NCBI GenBank assembly: GCA_945901085.1 | Contig: CAMDJV010000031.1 | Location: forward strand, 1-39,250 | DNA: 39,250 nt | Source: Rhodovarius crocodyli | GTDB lineage: Bacteria; Pseudomonadota; Alphaproteobacteria; Acetobacterales; Acetobacteraceae | Direction: 5' to 3' | Shown here: in pieces, positions 15,965 through 23,247 of the stretch | How the letters are laid out: each line of letters opens with the position of its first letter | How positions within the stretch are numbered: the first letter of the stretch is position 1 | The notes under the pieces: generated by a model | The model's input: the letters and a program-made list of their open reading frames with translations, nothing else | Told to the model about the DNA's origin: nothing | The model's database searches: none | Position numbers and translations under genes: made by a program

Positions 15965-17326
15965 TCAGCCCATACGCTGCCGCAGCAGGTTCACCAACGA
16001 GGCCATGCCTGCCACCGCCGCGGCGGCGTAGAGCGCGCCGAGCGCAATGCTCTCCGCATTCCCATGCGCTGAGACATGGAACACCATTGCAACAATCACC
16101 GTGCCCGCCGCCTGGCCGAGCACGCGCGCGGTACTCTGCATGCCACCAGCACTGCCCGCACGATGGCGCGGCGCATTGGCCAGCATGGTGCGGTTGTTCG
16201 GCGCCTGGAATGAGCCGAAGCCGAGCCCGCACAAGGCCAGCGCCACCATGATCGGCCAGATCGGCCCATCGGGCGGCAGCAGCGCCACCACCAGCAGCCC
16301 CAGCGCCACCACGGCCGAGCCCAGGACGCAGAGCCAGGCGCCATTCAGCCTATCGCTCAGCCGCCCCGATATCGGGGCCGCCAGCGCGATGGCCGCCGGC
16401 CAGGGCGAGACGATCAGCCCGATCTCGGCCACGCTGCGCCCCGCCGCGGTGAGGTGAAAGGGCAGCCCGATATAGACCATGGCCTGGGCGCCAAACATGC
16501 AGGCCGAGGCGATGATGGCCAGCCTGACCGGCACGATCCGCAATAAGTCCAGCGGCAAAAGCGGCGCGGGCTGGCGGCGCTGCAGCCCCACCAGCAGCCA
16601 AAAACTCCCCCCCGCCGCCACCAGCAGGCCACCCGCCAGCCAGGGCAGCACCAGCACCATATCCAGCCCCAGGAAGAGCAGCGAAAAACTGGTCACGTTC
16701 AGCGCCGCACCCGGCCAGTCGAAAGGCCGGCGCTGGGGGGCCACATTGGGCAGCAAGCGGCTGCCCACCAGCAGGATCAATATCCCCAGCGGCATGCTCG
16801 CATAGAAAATGGAGGGCCATCCCGCCAGGCTGATGATCACACTGCCAATGGAAGGGGCAAGGGCTGAGCTCAAAGCCACCGTGAGCGCATTGAGCCCTAT
16901 CGCCCGGCCGAGCATCGACATGGGATAGGTGTGGCGGATCAGGGCCGCCGAAACACTCATCACCGCCGCAGAGCCCAGGCCCTGCATCACCCGCGAGGCC
17001 AGCAAAACCTCCAGGCTGCCGGCCGAGGCACTGCCAAAGGCGCCCAGAATGAACACGCACAACCCCACGCGATACACCCGCTTGAAGCCGAAGACCTCCC
17101 CCATCGAGGCGCAGGGCAATAACAGGCTGACAAGGGCCAGCTGATAGGCATTGACCACCCAGGTGACCGTGGCCGGGCTCACCGCCAATTCCCGCGCAAT
17201 GCCGGGCAAGGCGACATTCACCATGGCGGAATCGAGCACGGTGATGGAAATGCCCAAGGCGATACAGGCCATCGCCAAACCCCGCCGGCCCGGGGGCAAT
17301 CCATCCTGCGGCGGGTCATCGGTCAT
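15965..17326 (-). CDS. MFS transporter, DHA2/EmrB type
   Basis: This inner-membrane proton-coupled exporter has 453 residues from ATG 17326 (MTDDPPQDGLPPGRR). Membrane helices begin at GLAMACIALGISITVLDSAM. VNVALPGIARELAVSPATV with WVVNAYQLALVSLLLP is the classical start of 14-helix drug-resistance carriers. At least twelve hydrophobic segments are visible, and GRLSDRLNG is a loop motif. Substrates are usually toxic organic molecules. It follows the nitrile hydratase-like genes by 64 bases on the same strand, so it may move a substrate or product of that enzyme; this is only positional inference. Confidence 0.85.
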   Translation of the reverse strand: MTDDPPQDGLPPGRRGLAMACIALGISITVLDSAMVNVALPGIARELAVSPATVTWVVNAYQLALVSLLLPCASMGEVFGFKRVYRVGLCVFILGAFGSASAGSLEVLLASRVMQGLGSAAVMSVSAALIRHTYPMSMLGRAIGLNALTVALSSALAPSIGSVIISLAGWPSIFYASMPLGILILLVGSRLLPNVAPQRRPFDWPGAALNVTSFSLLFLGLDMVLVLPWLAGGLLVAAGGSFWLLVGLQRRQPAPLLPLDLLRIVPVRLAIIASACMFGAQAMVYIGLPFHLTAAGRSVAEIGLIVSPWPAAIALAAPISGRLSDRLNGAWLCVLGSAVVALGLLVVALLPPDGPIWPIMVALALCGLGFGSFQAPNNRTMLANAPRHRAGSAGGMQSTARVLGQAAGTVIVAMVFHVSAHGNAESIALGALYAAAAVAGMASLVNLLRQRMG

Positions 17327-17390
17327 GGGCTGACCCTGGCTGAGGGTGGGCTTGGGCGCAAGCGGGGCTGGGGGGCTCCCCCAGCCGCCT

Positions 17391-17993
17391 TCAGGCCGCC
17401 TGGGCCCTGGCAACCTTCGGCAGCGCCACGCCGACCAATTCCTCCGCCCCCAGCAGGGCGGCGAGCTGGTCTTCGCTCCAGCCTTCAGTGCCTTCGGGGC
17501 GCACCGGCAGCACCATCCAACGGTAATCGGCGGTGCTATCCACCACGCGAATCTGGGTGCCGGCCGGGATCATGGTGCCCCATTCCGCCAGCACGCCACG
17601 CGGGTCGCGCACGGCGCGGGCACGGTAGGCGGTGGATTTGTACCAATGCGGCGGGAAGCCCAGCACCACGCGCGGGTAGCAGCTGCACAGGGTGCAGACC
17701 ACCAGATGATGCAGCGCGGGGGTATCTTCCAGCACGCCCAGCGGCGGGTTGCCGGCCAGGGAGATGCCGAACTCCTCGGCCGCCGCGGTGCCATCAGCCA
17801 GCAGCCGGGCGCGGAATTCCGGGTTGGTCCAGGCGCGGGCCACCATGCGGGCGCCGGTCTCGGGGCTCGCTTTTTCGGTCGCGGATTTTTTCGCGGCAAT
17901 CTCGGCTTCGGTGAGGATGCCTTTGGCGGTCAGCGCGCCGATCAGTTTTTCCAGCAACACGACATGCGCGGCTGAGGGTTCACGTGCGGCCAT
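17391..17993 (-). CDS. Nitrile hydratase alpha / thiocyanate hydrolase gamma-type metal subunit
   Basis: This is the catalytic metal subunit, 200 residues. The claw motif VCTLCSCYPR gives C100, C103 and C105, with two cysteines expected to be oxidised and backbone amides also binding the metal. Threonine after the first Cys (CTLCSC) is the cobalt type; iron types have CSLCSC. PPHWYKSTAYRARAVRDPRG is also typical. Residue 108, three after the claw, is Arg, where several cobalt nitrile hydratases have Trp. I recall Arg in thiocyanate hydrolase gamma, so the substrate may differ from ordinary nitriles. It follows the split beta genes with a three-base gap. No maturation factor gene is visible nearby. 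Confidence 0.88.
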   Translation of the reverse strand: MAAREPSAAHVVLLEKLIGALTAKGILTEAEIAAKKSATEKASPETGARMVARAWTNPEFRARLLADGTAAAEEFGISLAGNPPLGVLEDTPALHHLVVCTLCSCYPRVVLGFPPHWYKSTAYRARAVRDPRGVLAEWGTMIPAGTQIRVVDSTADYRWMVLPVRPEGTEGWSEDQLAALLGAEELVGVALPKVARAQAA

Positions 17994-17996
17994 GTT

Positions 17997-18290
17997 TCAG
18001 CCCTCCACCGGTTCAAGCCAATGTTCGAAAAGTTCCACCAGCAGGGTGTCGCCCGCCTCGCCCTCATTCCAGACCGGCTGTTGTTCGAACAGCACATGGT
18101 AGAGCATTTTCTCCGGTGCCGGGCGGTTGAAGGCCAGATCCTCGGGGTTGGGGAAGCGGCCGAGGGCGCGCAGCACCGTGCCCTGGCGGCCGCGGACATA
18201 ATGCGGCGTGCGCAAATGCAGGCGCATCAGCGTCTCAGGCCGGTTGTTCTTGACCTGGACGCGGGCGCCGGCGGCGAATTGTGGGTTCAC
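17997..18290 (-). CDS. Nitrile hydratase beta, C-terminal half as separate subunit
   Basis: This protein has 97 residues from GTG 18290. It has the SH3-like barrel of the C-terminal part of nitrile hydratase beta: FAAGARVQVKNN, then HLRTPHYVRGRQGTV, then YHVLFEQQPVW and a final DTLLVELFEHWLEP. The Arg in YVRG aligns with a family Arg that contacts the oxidised cysteines. Its start overlaps the stop of the N-terminal half gene (GTGA), so it is a real separate gene and not a simple frameshift artefact. In thiocyanate hydrolase this half is the alpha subunit; in toyocamycin nitrile hydratase too the beta chain is two proteins. Confidence 0.85.
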   Translation of the reverse strand: MNPQFAAGARVQVKNNRPETLMRLHLRTPHYVRGRQGTVLRALGRFPNPEDLAFNRPAPEKMLYHVLFEQQPVWNEGEAGDTLLVELFEHWLEPVEG

Positions 18291-18577
18291 GACACATCCT
18301 CCCAACTGACAATGCCGCGGCTGACCAGCACGGCCGCCATGGCCTTCAGCCATTTCTCATAATAGCTGAGGCCGAAATATTCCTCCGGCGGCAGGCTTTC
18401 GATCTTCAGGCGCTGCTCATCGGTGGTGATGAGGCCTTTTTCGCGCAGCACGACGCGCAGCGCGTCCACCCGCTTGTCGAAATCATTCAGGGCGGGGTTT
18501 TCCGGCTCCACCGCGGTGCAGCGGTATTTCGGGTTGCCGCCGAGGTCGTGATGGGTGGGTTGGGGCGCTGTGTCCAT
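18287..18577 (-). CDS. Nitrile hydratase beta, N-terminal half as separate subunit
   Basis: This protein has 96 residues. HHDLGG near the start, NDFDKRVDALRVVLREKGL at about 31-49 and YFGLSYYEKWLKAMAAVLVS at about 67-86 match the helical N-terminal domain of nitrile hydratase beta. The Arg in DKRVDAL is the usual conserved one. It ends cleanly, overlapping the start of the C-terminal half. The order beta-N, beta-C, alpha equals scnB-scnA-scnC of thiocyanate hydrolase. A GCCCC/GGGGC hairpin lies directly at the start codon, and I see no good ribosome site, so translation may be weak or controlled. Confidence 0.82.
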   Translation of the reverse strand: MDTAPQPTHHDLGGNPKYRCTAVEPENPALNDFDKRVDALRVVLREKGLITTDEQRLKIESLPPEEYFGLSYYEKWLKAMAAVLVSRGIVSWEDVS

Positions 18578-18629
18578 GCCCCAAGTCTAGGGGCGGCGGG
18601 GCCTGCACTGCAAGCGACCAAGCGGCGAC

Positions 18630-19514
18630 TTAGCGCCTTCCCGTCAGCGTCACCGCCCCCAGCATGCCGGCTAAGGCGAGGCCGGCGCCGAGCAGTTTCA
18701 GCGGCGTCAGCGCCTCCCCCAAGACCATGGCGGCCAGTAGCAGCGCGGTGATGGGCACCACCACCGAGAGGGTGGAGGCGCGGGTTGGCCCCAAAAGCTC
18801 CACGCTGCGGGTGAAAAGCAGCATGGCCAGCACCCCCAGCATCACCCCCTGGGCGAAGATCATCCACAATTGCGAGGCCCAGGGAAGTGCTACGAATTCC
18901 ACCGCCGGCCCCGCCAGCCATAGCGGTGTCACCAACACGGCGGAGACCACCGCGATGGCGCCCGCCGCCGGAAAGGCCGGCACCTGCCACCGCCGCAGCA
19001 GCGCACCGAAAAACCCCCAGGAGCCGCCGGCCAGCAGCAGCAGCACATCACCCTTCCACACCCCGGGGCTATCGGAGGCCAGGCCATCCCAGCCGATGCA
19101 CAGCACGCCGGCCAACATCACGCCCAGCGCCGCGAGCCGGCCGGAGGTGGGTTTTTCCGCCAGCAGCAGCCAGCCTGCCAGGGCGCCGGCCACCGGCGCG
19201 GTCATCGGCGCCACCGTGCCGCCATGGCTCGCCGGCGCCCAAATCATGGCCCCGACAAAGACCATGAAATTGCCCAAGCCCCCCACCGCAGTCAGCACCA
19301 GCAGCTTGGCCAGCCCCACCTCGCGCAGCCGCGCCCGCGCGCCCCAGGCCAGGTGGCCCAGCAACAGTGCGCCGGGGATGAAGCGGCAAGCCGCGAGATC
19401 AAGCAGGTGAAACCCCTGCCCCGCCAGCGCCAGGCGCGCGACGACGGCATGCCCGCCCCAGATGATGGAGGCGGCCATGCCAAATGCCAGGCCGGCGAGG
19501 ATTTTAGGGTTCAT
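18630..19514 (-). CDS. EamA/DMT family transporter
   Basis: This inner-membrane carrier has 294 residues and ten predicted helices in two EamA repeats (about 10-140 and 155-290). The first contains ASIIWGGHAVVARLAL and GGTVAPMTAPVAGALAGWLL with the AEKP signature. The second contains GSWGFFGALLRRW and VVVPITALLLAAMVLGEAL. Members export amino acids, nucleosides or other metabolites; the substrate cannot be assigned. It lies between phnN (77-base gap) and the hydratase genes (52-base gap), all on the minus strand, and may belong to one transcript. Confidence 0.88.
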   Translation of the reverse strand: MNPKILAGLAFGMAASIIWGGHAVVARLALAGQGFHLLDLAACRFIPGALLLGHLAWGARARLREVGLAKLLVLTAVGGLGNFMVFVGAMIWAPASHGGTVAPMTAPVAGALAGWLLLAEKPTSGRLAALGVMLAGVLCIGWDGLASDSPGVWKGDVLLLLAGGSWGFFGALLRRWQVPAFPAAGAIAVVSAVLVTPLWLAGPAVEFVALPWASQLWMIFAQGVMLGVLAMLLFTRSVELLGPTRASTLSVVVPITALLLAAMVLGEALTPLKLLGAGLALAGMLGAVTLTGRR

Positions 19515-19590
19515 GTCGGGCGAAACTGCGCCGGGCGGCAGGCGGAGGCAAGGCTTTGGCTGGCGTCACCACCGGGCTTTATGGCCGAGA

Positions 19591-20100
19591 TCATCGGGGC
19601 AGCGCTGCGAGGCATGCCTCGGCGGCGGCGATCGCCGCCTCGGGGGTGGTGTCATTGACCACGCGCAGCACAAGCAGCCCCGGCGGCAGCGGCGCCGCGC
19701 GGGCCAGGCGCGCGGCGATATCCTCGGCCGATTCGCGCCCCCGGGCGGCCAGCCGGGCGGCCAGAATGGCGGGCGGGGCGGTGATCTCCAGCACGGCGAA
19801 GGGGTAGCGCGCCGCAGCCTCGGCCAAGACAGTGCGGGAGAGATTGGCCAGTACCACCTGCCCCGCCGCCAAGGCCGCCTCGATCTCGCGGGGTATGCCG
19901 TAATGCAGGCCATGCGCCTGCCATTGCAGGGCGAAATCATGGGCGGCGAATTCAGCCTCGGTCATGGCGATATGATCCTCGCCCCCGGCCTCGGCCGGGC
20001 GAGTGATGGCGCGGCGGGCGATGACATGCCCTCCCCGGCGCAAGCCCTCCAGCACCGTGTCCTTTCCCGCGCCCGAAGGCCCCACCACCGCCACCAGCAT
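19591..20100 (-). CDS. phnN: PhnN-like ribose 1,5-bisphosphate phosphokinase
   Basis: This is a guanylate-kinase-fold P-loop enzyme of 169 residues from ATG 20100. The P-loop GPSGAGKD is at 7-14. ARRAITRPAEAGGEDHIAMT at about 31-50 and LQWQAHGLHYGIP at about 60-72 are PhnN-type features that separate it from guanylate kinase. PhnN makes PRPP from ribose 1,5-bisphosphate during phosphonate breakdown. No other phn gene is nearby, so here it stands alone; in such settings it may serve ribose-bisphosphate salvage. It is divergent from the gamma-glutamyltransferase gene with 72 bases between. Confidence 0.82.
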   Translation of the reverse strand: MLVAVVGPSGAGKDTVLEGLRRGGHVIARRAITRPAEAGGEDHIAMTEAEFAAHDFALQWQAHGLHYGIPREIEAALAAGQVVLANLSRTVLAEAAARYPFAVLEITAPPAILAARLAARGRESAEDIAARLARAAPLPPGLLVLRVVNDTTPEAAIAAAEACLAALPR

Positions 20101-20172
20101 GTCGCACCCCAGATTGACCGGCGATGGGATGCCTGCACCTATCGCATCCACGCAAGGGGAGCCCGCAAGACA

Positions 20173-21963
20173 ATGATGTTCACCACCAGGCCGGAAATCG
20201 CCGGCACCTTCGGCGTCGTCGCCACCACGCATTGGATTGCGAGCCAGGTGGGCATGGCGGTGCTGGAGCGCGGCGGCAATGCCTTCGATGCCGCCGCCGC
20301 CGCCGGCTTCACCCTGCAAATCGTCGAGCCGCATCTCAATGGCCCGGGCGGCGATGCGCCCATCATCCTGCATTCGGCGGCCACGGGGGCACAAAGCGTG
20401 ATCTGCGGCCAGGGCCCGGCACCTGCCGGCCTGACCATCGATCACGTGAAGGGCAAGCTGGGGCAGAGCATCATGCCCGGCACCGGCTTTCTCTGCGCCC
20501 CCATCCCCGGCGCCTTTGACGCCTGGATGCTGATGCTGCGCGACCATGGCACCTGGAAGCCGCGGGAGATTCTGGAATTCGCCATCGGCTATGCCCGGCA
20601 CGGCGCGCATATGGTGCCGCGCATCCGCCAGACCATCGACACCGTCCGCCCGCTTTTTGAGACCGCCTGGCCGACCAGCGCCGAACTCTGGCTGCGCGAT
20701 GGCGGCCCCGCCCCGGGCGGCCTCTATGCCAACCCGGTGCTGGCCGACACCTATAGCCGCATCGTGGCCGAGGCCGAGGCGGCGGGCGGAGACCGCATCG
20801 CCCAGATTGAGGCCGCCCGTGCCGCCTTCTACAAGGGTTTCGTGGCCGAGGCGGTGGAAAGCTTCGCCCGCCGCTTCGCCGCCCTGGACACCACGGGCGA
20901 GCGCAACCACGGCGTCATCACCGCCCATGACATGGCCAACTGGCAGGCCAGCTACGACGCGCCGCTGCGCTACAATTATCACGGCACCGAGGTGCTCAAA
21001 TGCGGCCCCTGGTCCCAGGGCCCGGCCATGCTGATGACGCTCTCCCTGCTGCGCGACATCGATGTGGCGGGGATGGACCCGATGGGGGCGGAGCTCGTGC
21101 ATCATTTCGTCGAGGCACAGAAACTGGCCTTCGCCGACCGCGAGGCCTGGTGTGGCGACCCAGATTTCTTTGACGTGCCGATGAGCACCCTTTTGAGCGA
21201 CGCCTACAATGCCGAACGACGCAAGCTGATCGGCGCGCAGGCCTCGATGGAATTCCGCCCCGGCTCACCCGATGGCCGCGCGCCGGACACCGATTATGCC
21301 GCCGCGATCCGGCGCGGGCTGGAGGCGCGTGCCGCCGCCGGCACGGGCGAGCCCACCGTCTCGCGCCTCGGCGCCTCGGGCGGCGATACCTGCCACATCG
21401 ATATTATCGACCGCTGGGGCAATATGGTCTCGGCCACGCCATCGGCGGGATGGCTGCAATCCTCGCCGGCGATCCCGGAGCTGGGCTTCTGCCTGGGGTC
21501 ACGCTGCCAGATGTTCTGGCTGGAGGAGGGGCTGTCCAATACCCTCGTACCGGGCAAACGGCCGCGCACCACGCTCAGCCCCTCCATGGCGCTGCGCGAT
21601 GGCAAGCCCTGGATGAGCTTTGGCACGCCCGGCGGCGAGCAGCAGGACCAATGGCAGCCGCTGATGCTGCTGCGCATGCTGCATCACGGCCTGAATATTC
21701 AGGAGGCGATCGACATGCCGGCCTTCCACTCCGAGCATTGGATCAGCAGTTTTTGGCCGCGCGCGGCCAAGCCGGGCAAGCTGGTGCTGGAGGGCCGCTA
21801 CCCGGCGGCGGTGGCCGAGGACCTCAAGGCCCGTGGCCATGTGCTGGAGATGGGCGGCGATTGGTCTGAAGGGCGGCTGACGGGGGCGCGGATGCAGGCC
21901 GATGGGCAATTGCGCGCCGGGGCCAATCCGCGCGGCATGCAGGGCTATGCCGTGGGGCGGTAG
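20173..21963 (+). CDS. Gamma-glutamyltransferase family protein
   Basis: This is an N-terminal nucleophile hydrolase of 596 residues, normally self-cleaved into two chains. The likely nucleophile is T406 in GGDTCHIDIIDRWGNMVSAT, where the common motif is TTH and here TCH. Other family signatures are ERGGNAFDAAAAAGFTLQI, PHLNGPGGD, and GKRPRTTLSPSMALRDGKPW with GTPGGEQQDQW near the end. There is no signal peptide (MMFTTRPEIAGTFGVVATTHW), so a cytoplasmic acylase or glutamyl-hydrolase role is possible. The family also includes cephalosporin acylases; exact activity is unassigned. I start at ATG 20173; an adjacent ATG at 20176 is equally possible. Confidence 0.88.
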   Translation: MMFTTRPEIAGTFGVVATTHWIASQVGMAVLERGGNAFDAAAAAGFTLQIVEPHLNGPGGDAPIILHSAATGAQSVICGQGPAPAGLTIDHVKGKLGQSIMPGTGFLCAPIPGAFDAWMLMLRDHGTWKPREILEFAIGYARHGAHMVPRIRQTIDTVRPLFETAWPTSAELWLRDGGPAPGGLYANPVLADTYSRIVAEAEAAGGDRIAQIEAARAAFYKGFVAEAVESFARRFAALDTTGERNHGVITAHDMANWQASYDAPLRYNYHGTEVLKCGPWSQGPAMLMTLSLLRDIDVAGMDPMGAELVHHFVEAQKLAFADREAWCGDPDFFDVPMSTLLSDAYNAERRKLIGAQASMEFRPGSPDGRAPDTDYAAAIRRGLEARAAAGTGEPTVSRLGASGGDTCHIDIIDRWGNMVSATPSAGWLQSSPAIPELGFCLGSRCQMFWLEEGLSNTLVPGKRPRTTLSPSMALRDGKPWMSFGTPGGEQQDQWQPLMLLRMLHHGLNIQEAIDMPAFHSEHWISSFWPRAAKPGKLVLEGRYPAAVAEDLKARGHVLEMGGDWSEGRLTGARMQADGQLRAGANPRGMQGYAVGR

Positions 21964-21971
21964 CGGAAGGC

Positions 21972-21993
21972 GGCAGGGTCAACGCCCCCTGCC
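21972..21993 (+). terminator. Hairpin after the gamma-glutamyltransferase gene
   Basis: GGCAGGG (21972-21978) pairs with CCCTGCC (21987-21993) over an 8-base loop, nine bases after the stop. There is no T-run, so intrinsic termination is likely inefficient or needs Rho. Confidence 0.4.
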
Positions 21994-22016
21994 CAACCCT
22001 CTCACACCGCCAGAAT

Positions 22017-22036
22017 GAAGGGCCTTTCAGCCCTTC
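22017..22036 (-). terminator. Hairpin at the end of the MFS gene
   Basis: GAAGGGC (22017-22023) and GCCCTTC (22030-22036) form a 7-bp stem with a 6-base loop. It covers the stop codon of the leftward MFS gene and lies in a convergent gap, so it may stop transcription from both sides. No T-run is present. Confidence 0.35.
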
Positions 22037-23247
22037 GCGACTGGGTCCGGGAGGGCTGGTGCTCTCCCTGACGCCACAAACCGCCGCTCCAGCAGCAAAA
22101 ACGCCACAACGCCCAGCACCAGCGCCGCGGCGATGAACAGCAAAGCCGCCGCCACCCCGCCCCACAACGCCGCCAGCCCCATCATCGCCTGCATCACCGC
22201 CGCACCGCCGAAGAAGAACACGTTCATCGCCGACAAGGCGCGCCCCGCCACATCCGGCGTCACCCGCCCCTGCACCAGGGCGAAGAGCGACACCTGATAG
22301 GTGATGCTCAGCCCGTAGCCGACGAGAAGCAGCCCATCCAGCCAGGGCGCATCCACCCCACCGGCCAGCACCAGCAGCACGATAAAGCCCGCCGCCAGCA
22401 AATGCCCCGTGGCGAGCAGCAGCACCAGACGCCCCACCGCGCGCCCGACCAAGCCGGCCAGGAAAGGCCCGATCACCAGGGAAGCGGCCAGCAGCAGCAG
22501 CAAATTGCCGGTTTCGATGCGGGAAAAACCCTTGACCTCCATCAGCCATGGCCCGCCCCACAGGCCGCGCATGCCCAGCATGGCGCCGAAGCTGACAAAG
22601 GCCAGCGCCATGGCCGGCATCAGCGCGGGCGAGAAGCCGAAACCCACCACCGCCTTGGCGTCATCCATCAATTTTCGCCCACCGCCCGGCGGCCTCTCAC
22701 GCACCAGAATTGCCACAGCGCAAAAGGCCAGCGCCGCCAGCACCGCGCAGGCGAAAAAGCCTGCCCGCCAGCCGGAATAATCCACCAGCCAGGCCAGGGG
22801 GCTGGCGGTGAGCAGCATCCCCGAATTGCCCGTCGCCTGTACGATACCGGCCCAGATGCCGAATTGCGCCACCGGCATGGAGCGCGCGGCGAAGGCCATG
22901 GGCGCCATCATCATCCCAGAACAGCCAATGCCGATGATGCTCTGCGCCACCACCATCGAGAGCGGCCCGGTGGCGAAACCCGCCAGCACCGCGCCCGTGG
23001 CGGCAATGCTGAGCAGCACCATGGCCACCAGCCGCGAGCCCCAGCGGTCCAGCGCCACCCCCACCGGGATCATCGCCAGCGCAAAGGCCAGCGGAAAGGC
23101 GCCGGTGATGGCCGAGAGCGTCTCGGTGCCGATGCCCAGATCCCGCGAGAGCACATCGGCAGACACCGCAGGCAGCGTGCGCACCGCATTGCTGAAGACA
23201 TGGCCCATGGTGAGGGCCAGAATTTGCGCGCCAATGGGCAGGCTCAA
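22027..23247 (-). CDS. MFS transporter
   Basis: This is a twelve-helix inner-membrane carrier of 406 residues. VGVALDRWGSRLVAMVLLS at about 60-78 is the MFS motif A loop, and GMMMAPMAFAARSMPVAQ lies near the fourth helix. The long central loop carries ERPPGGGRKLMDD. It starts at TTG 23247, overlapping by four bases the stop of the FAD oxidase (ATTGA), so the two are translationally coupled. Last of four leftward genes, it could bring in the organic acid used by the operon or export a product; the substrate is unknown. Confidence 0.87.
   Translation of the reverse strand: MSLPIGAQILALTMGHVFSNAVRTLPAVSADVLSRDLGIGTETLSAITGAFPLAFALAMIPVGVALDRWGSRLVAMVLLSIAATGAVLAGFATGPLSMVVAQSIIGIGCSGMMMAPMAFAARSMPVAQFGIWAGIVQATGNSGMLLTASPLAWLVDYSGWRAGFFACAVLAALAFCAVAILVRERPPGGGRKLMDDAKAVVGFGFSPALMPAMALAFVSFGAMLGMRGLWGGPWLMEVKGFSRIETGNLLLLLAASLVIGPFLAGLVGRAVGRLVLLLATGHLLAAGFIVLLVLAGGVDAPWLDGLLLVGYGLSITYQVSLFALVQGRVTPDVAGRALSAMNVFFFGGAAVMQAMMGLAALWGGVAAALLFIAAALVLGVVAFLLLERRFVASGRAPALPDPVAKG

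Noticed and set aside
19462-20172. Gamma-glutamyltransferase start 237 codons upstream
   Set aside because: That part overlaps phnN on the other strand; the family start matches ATG 20173.
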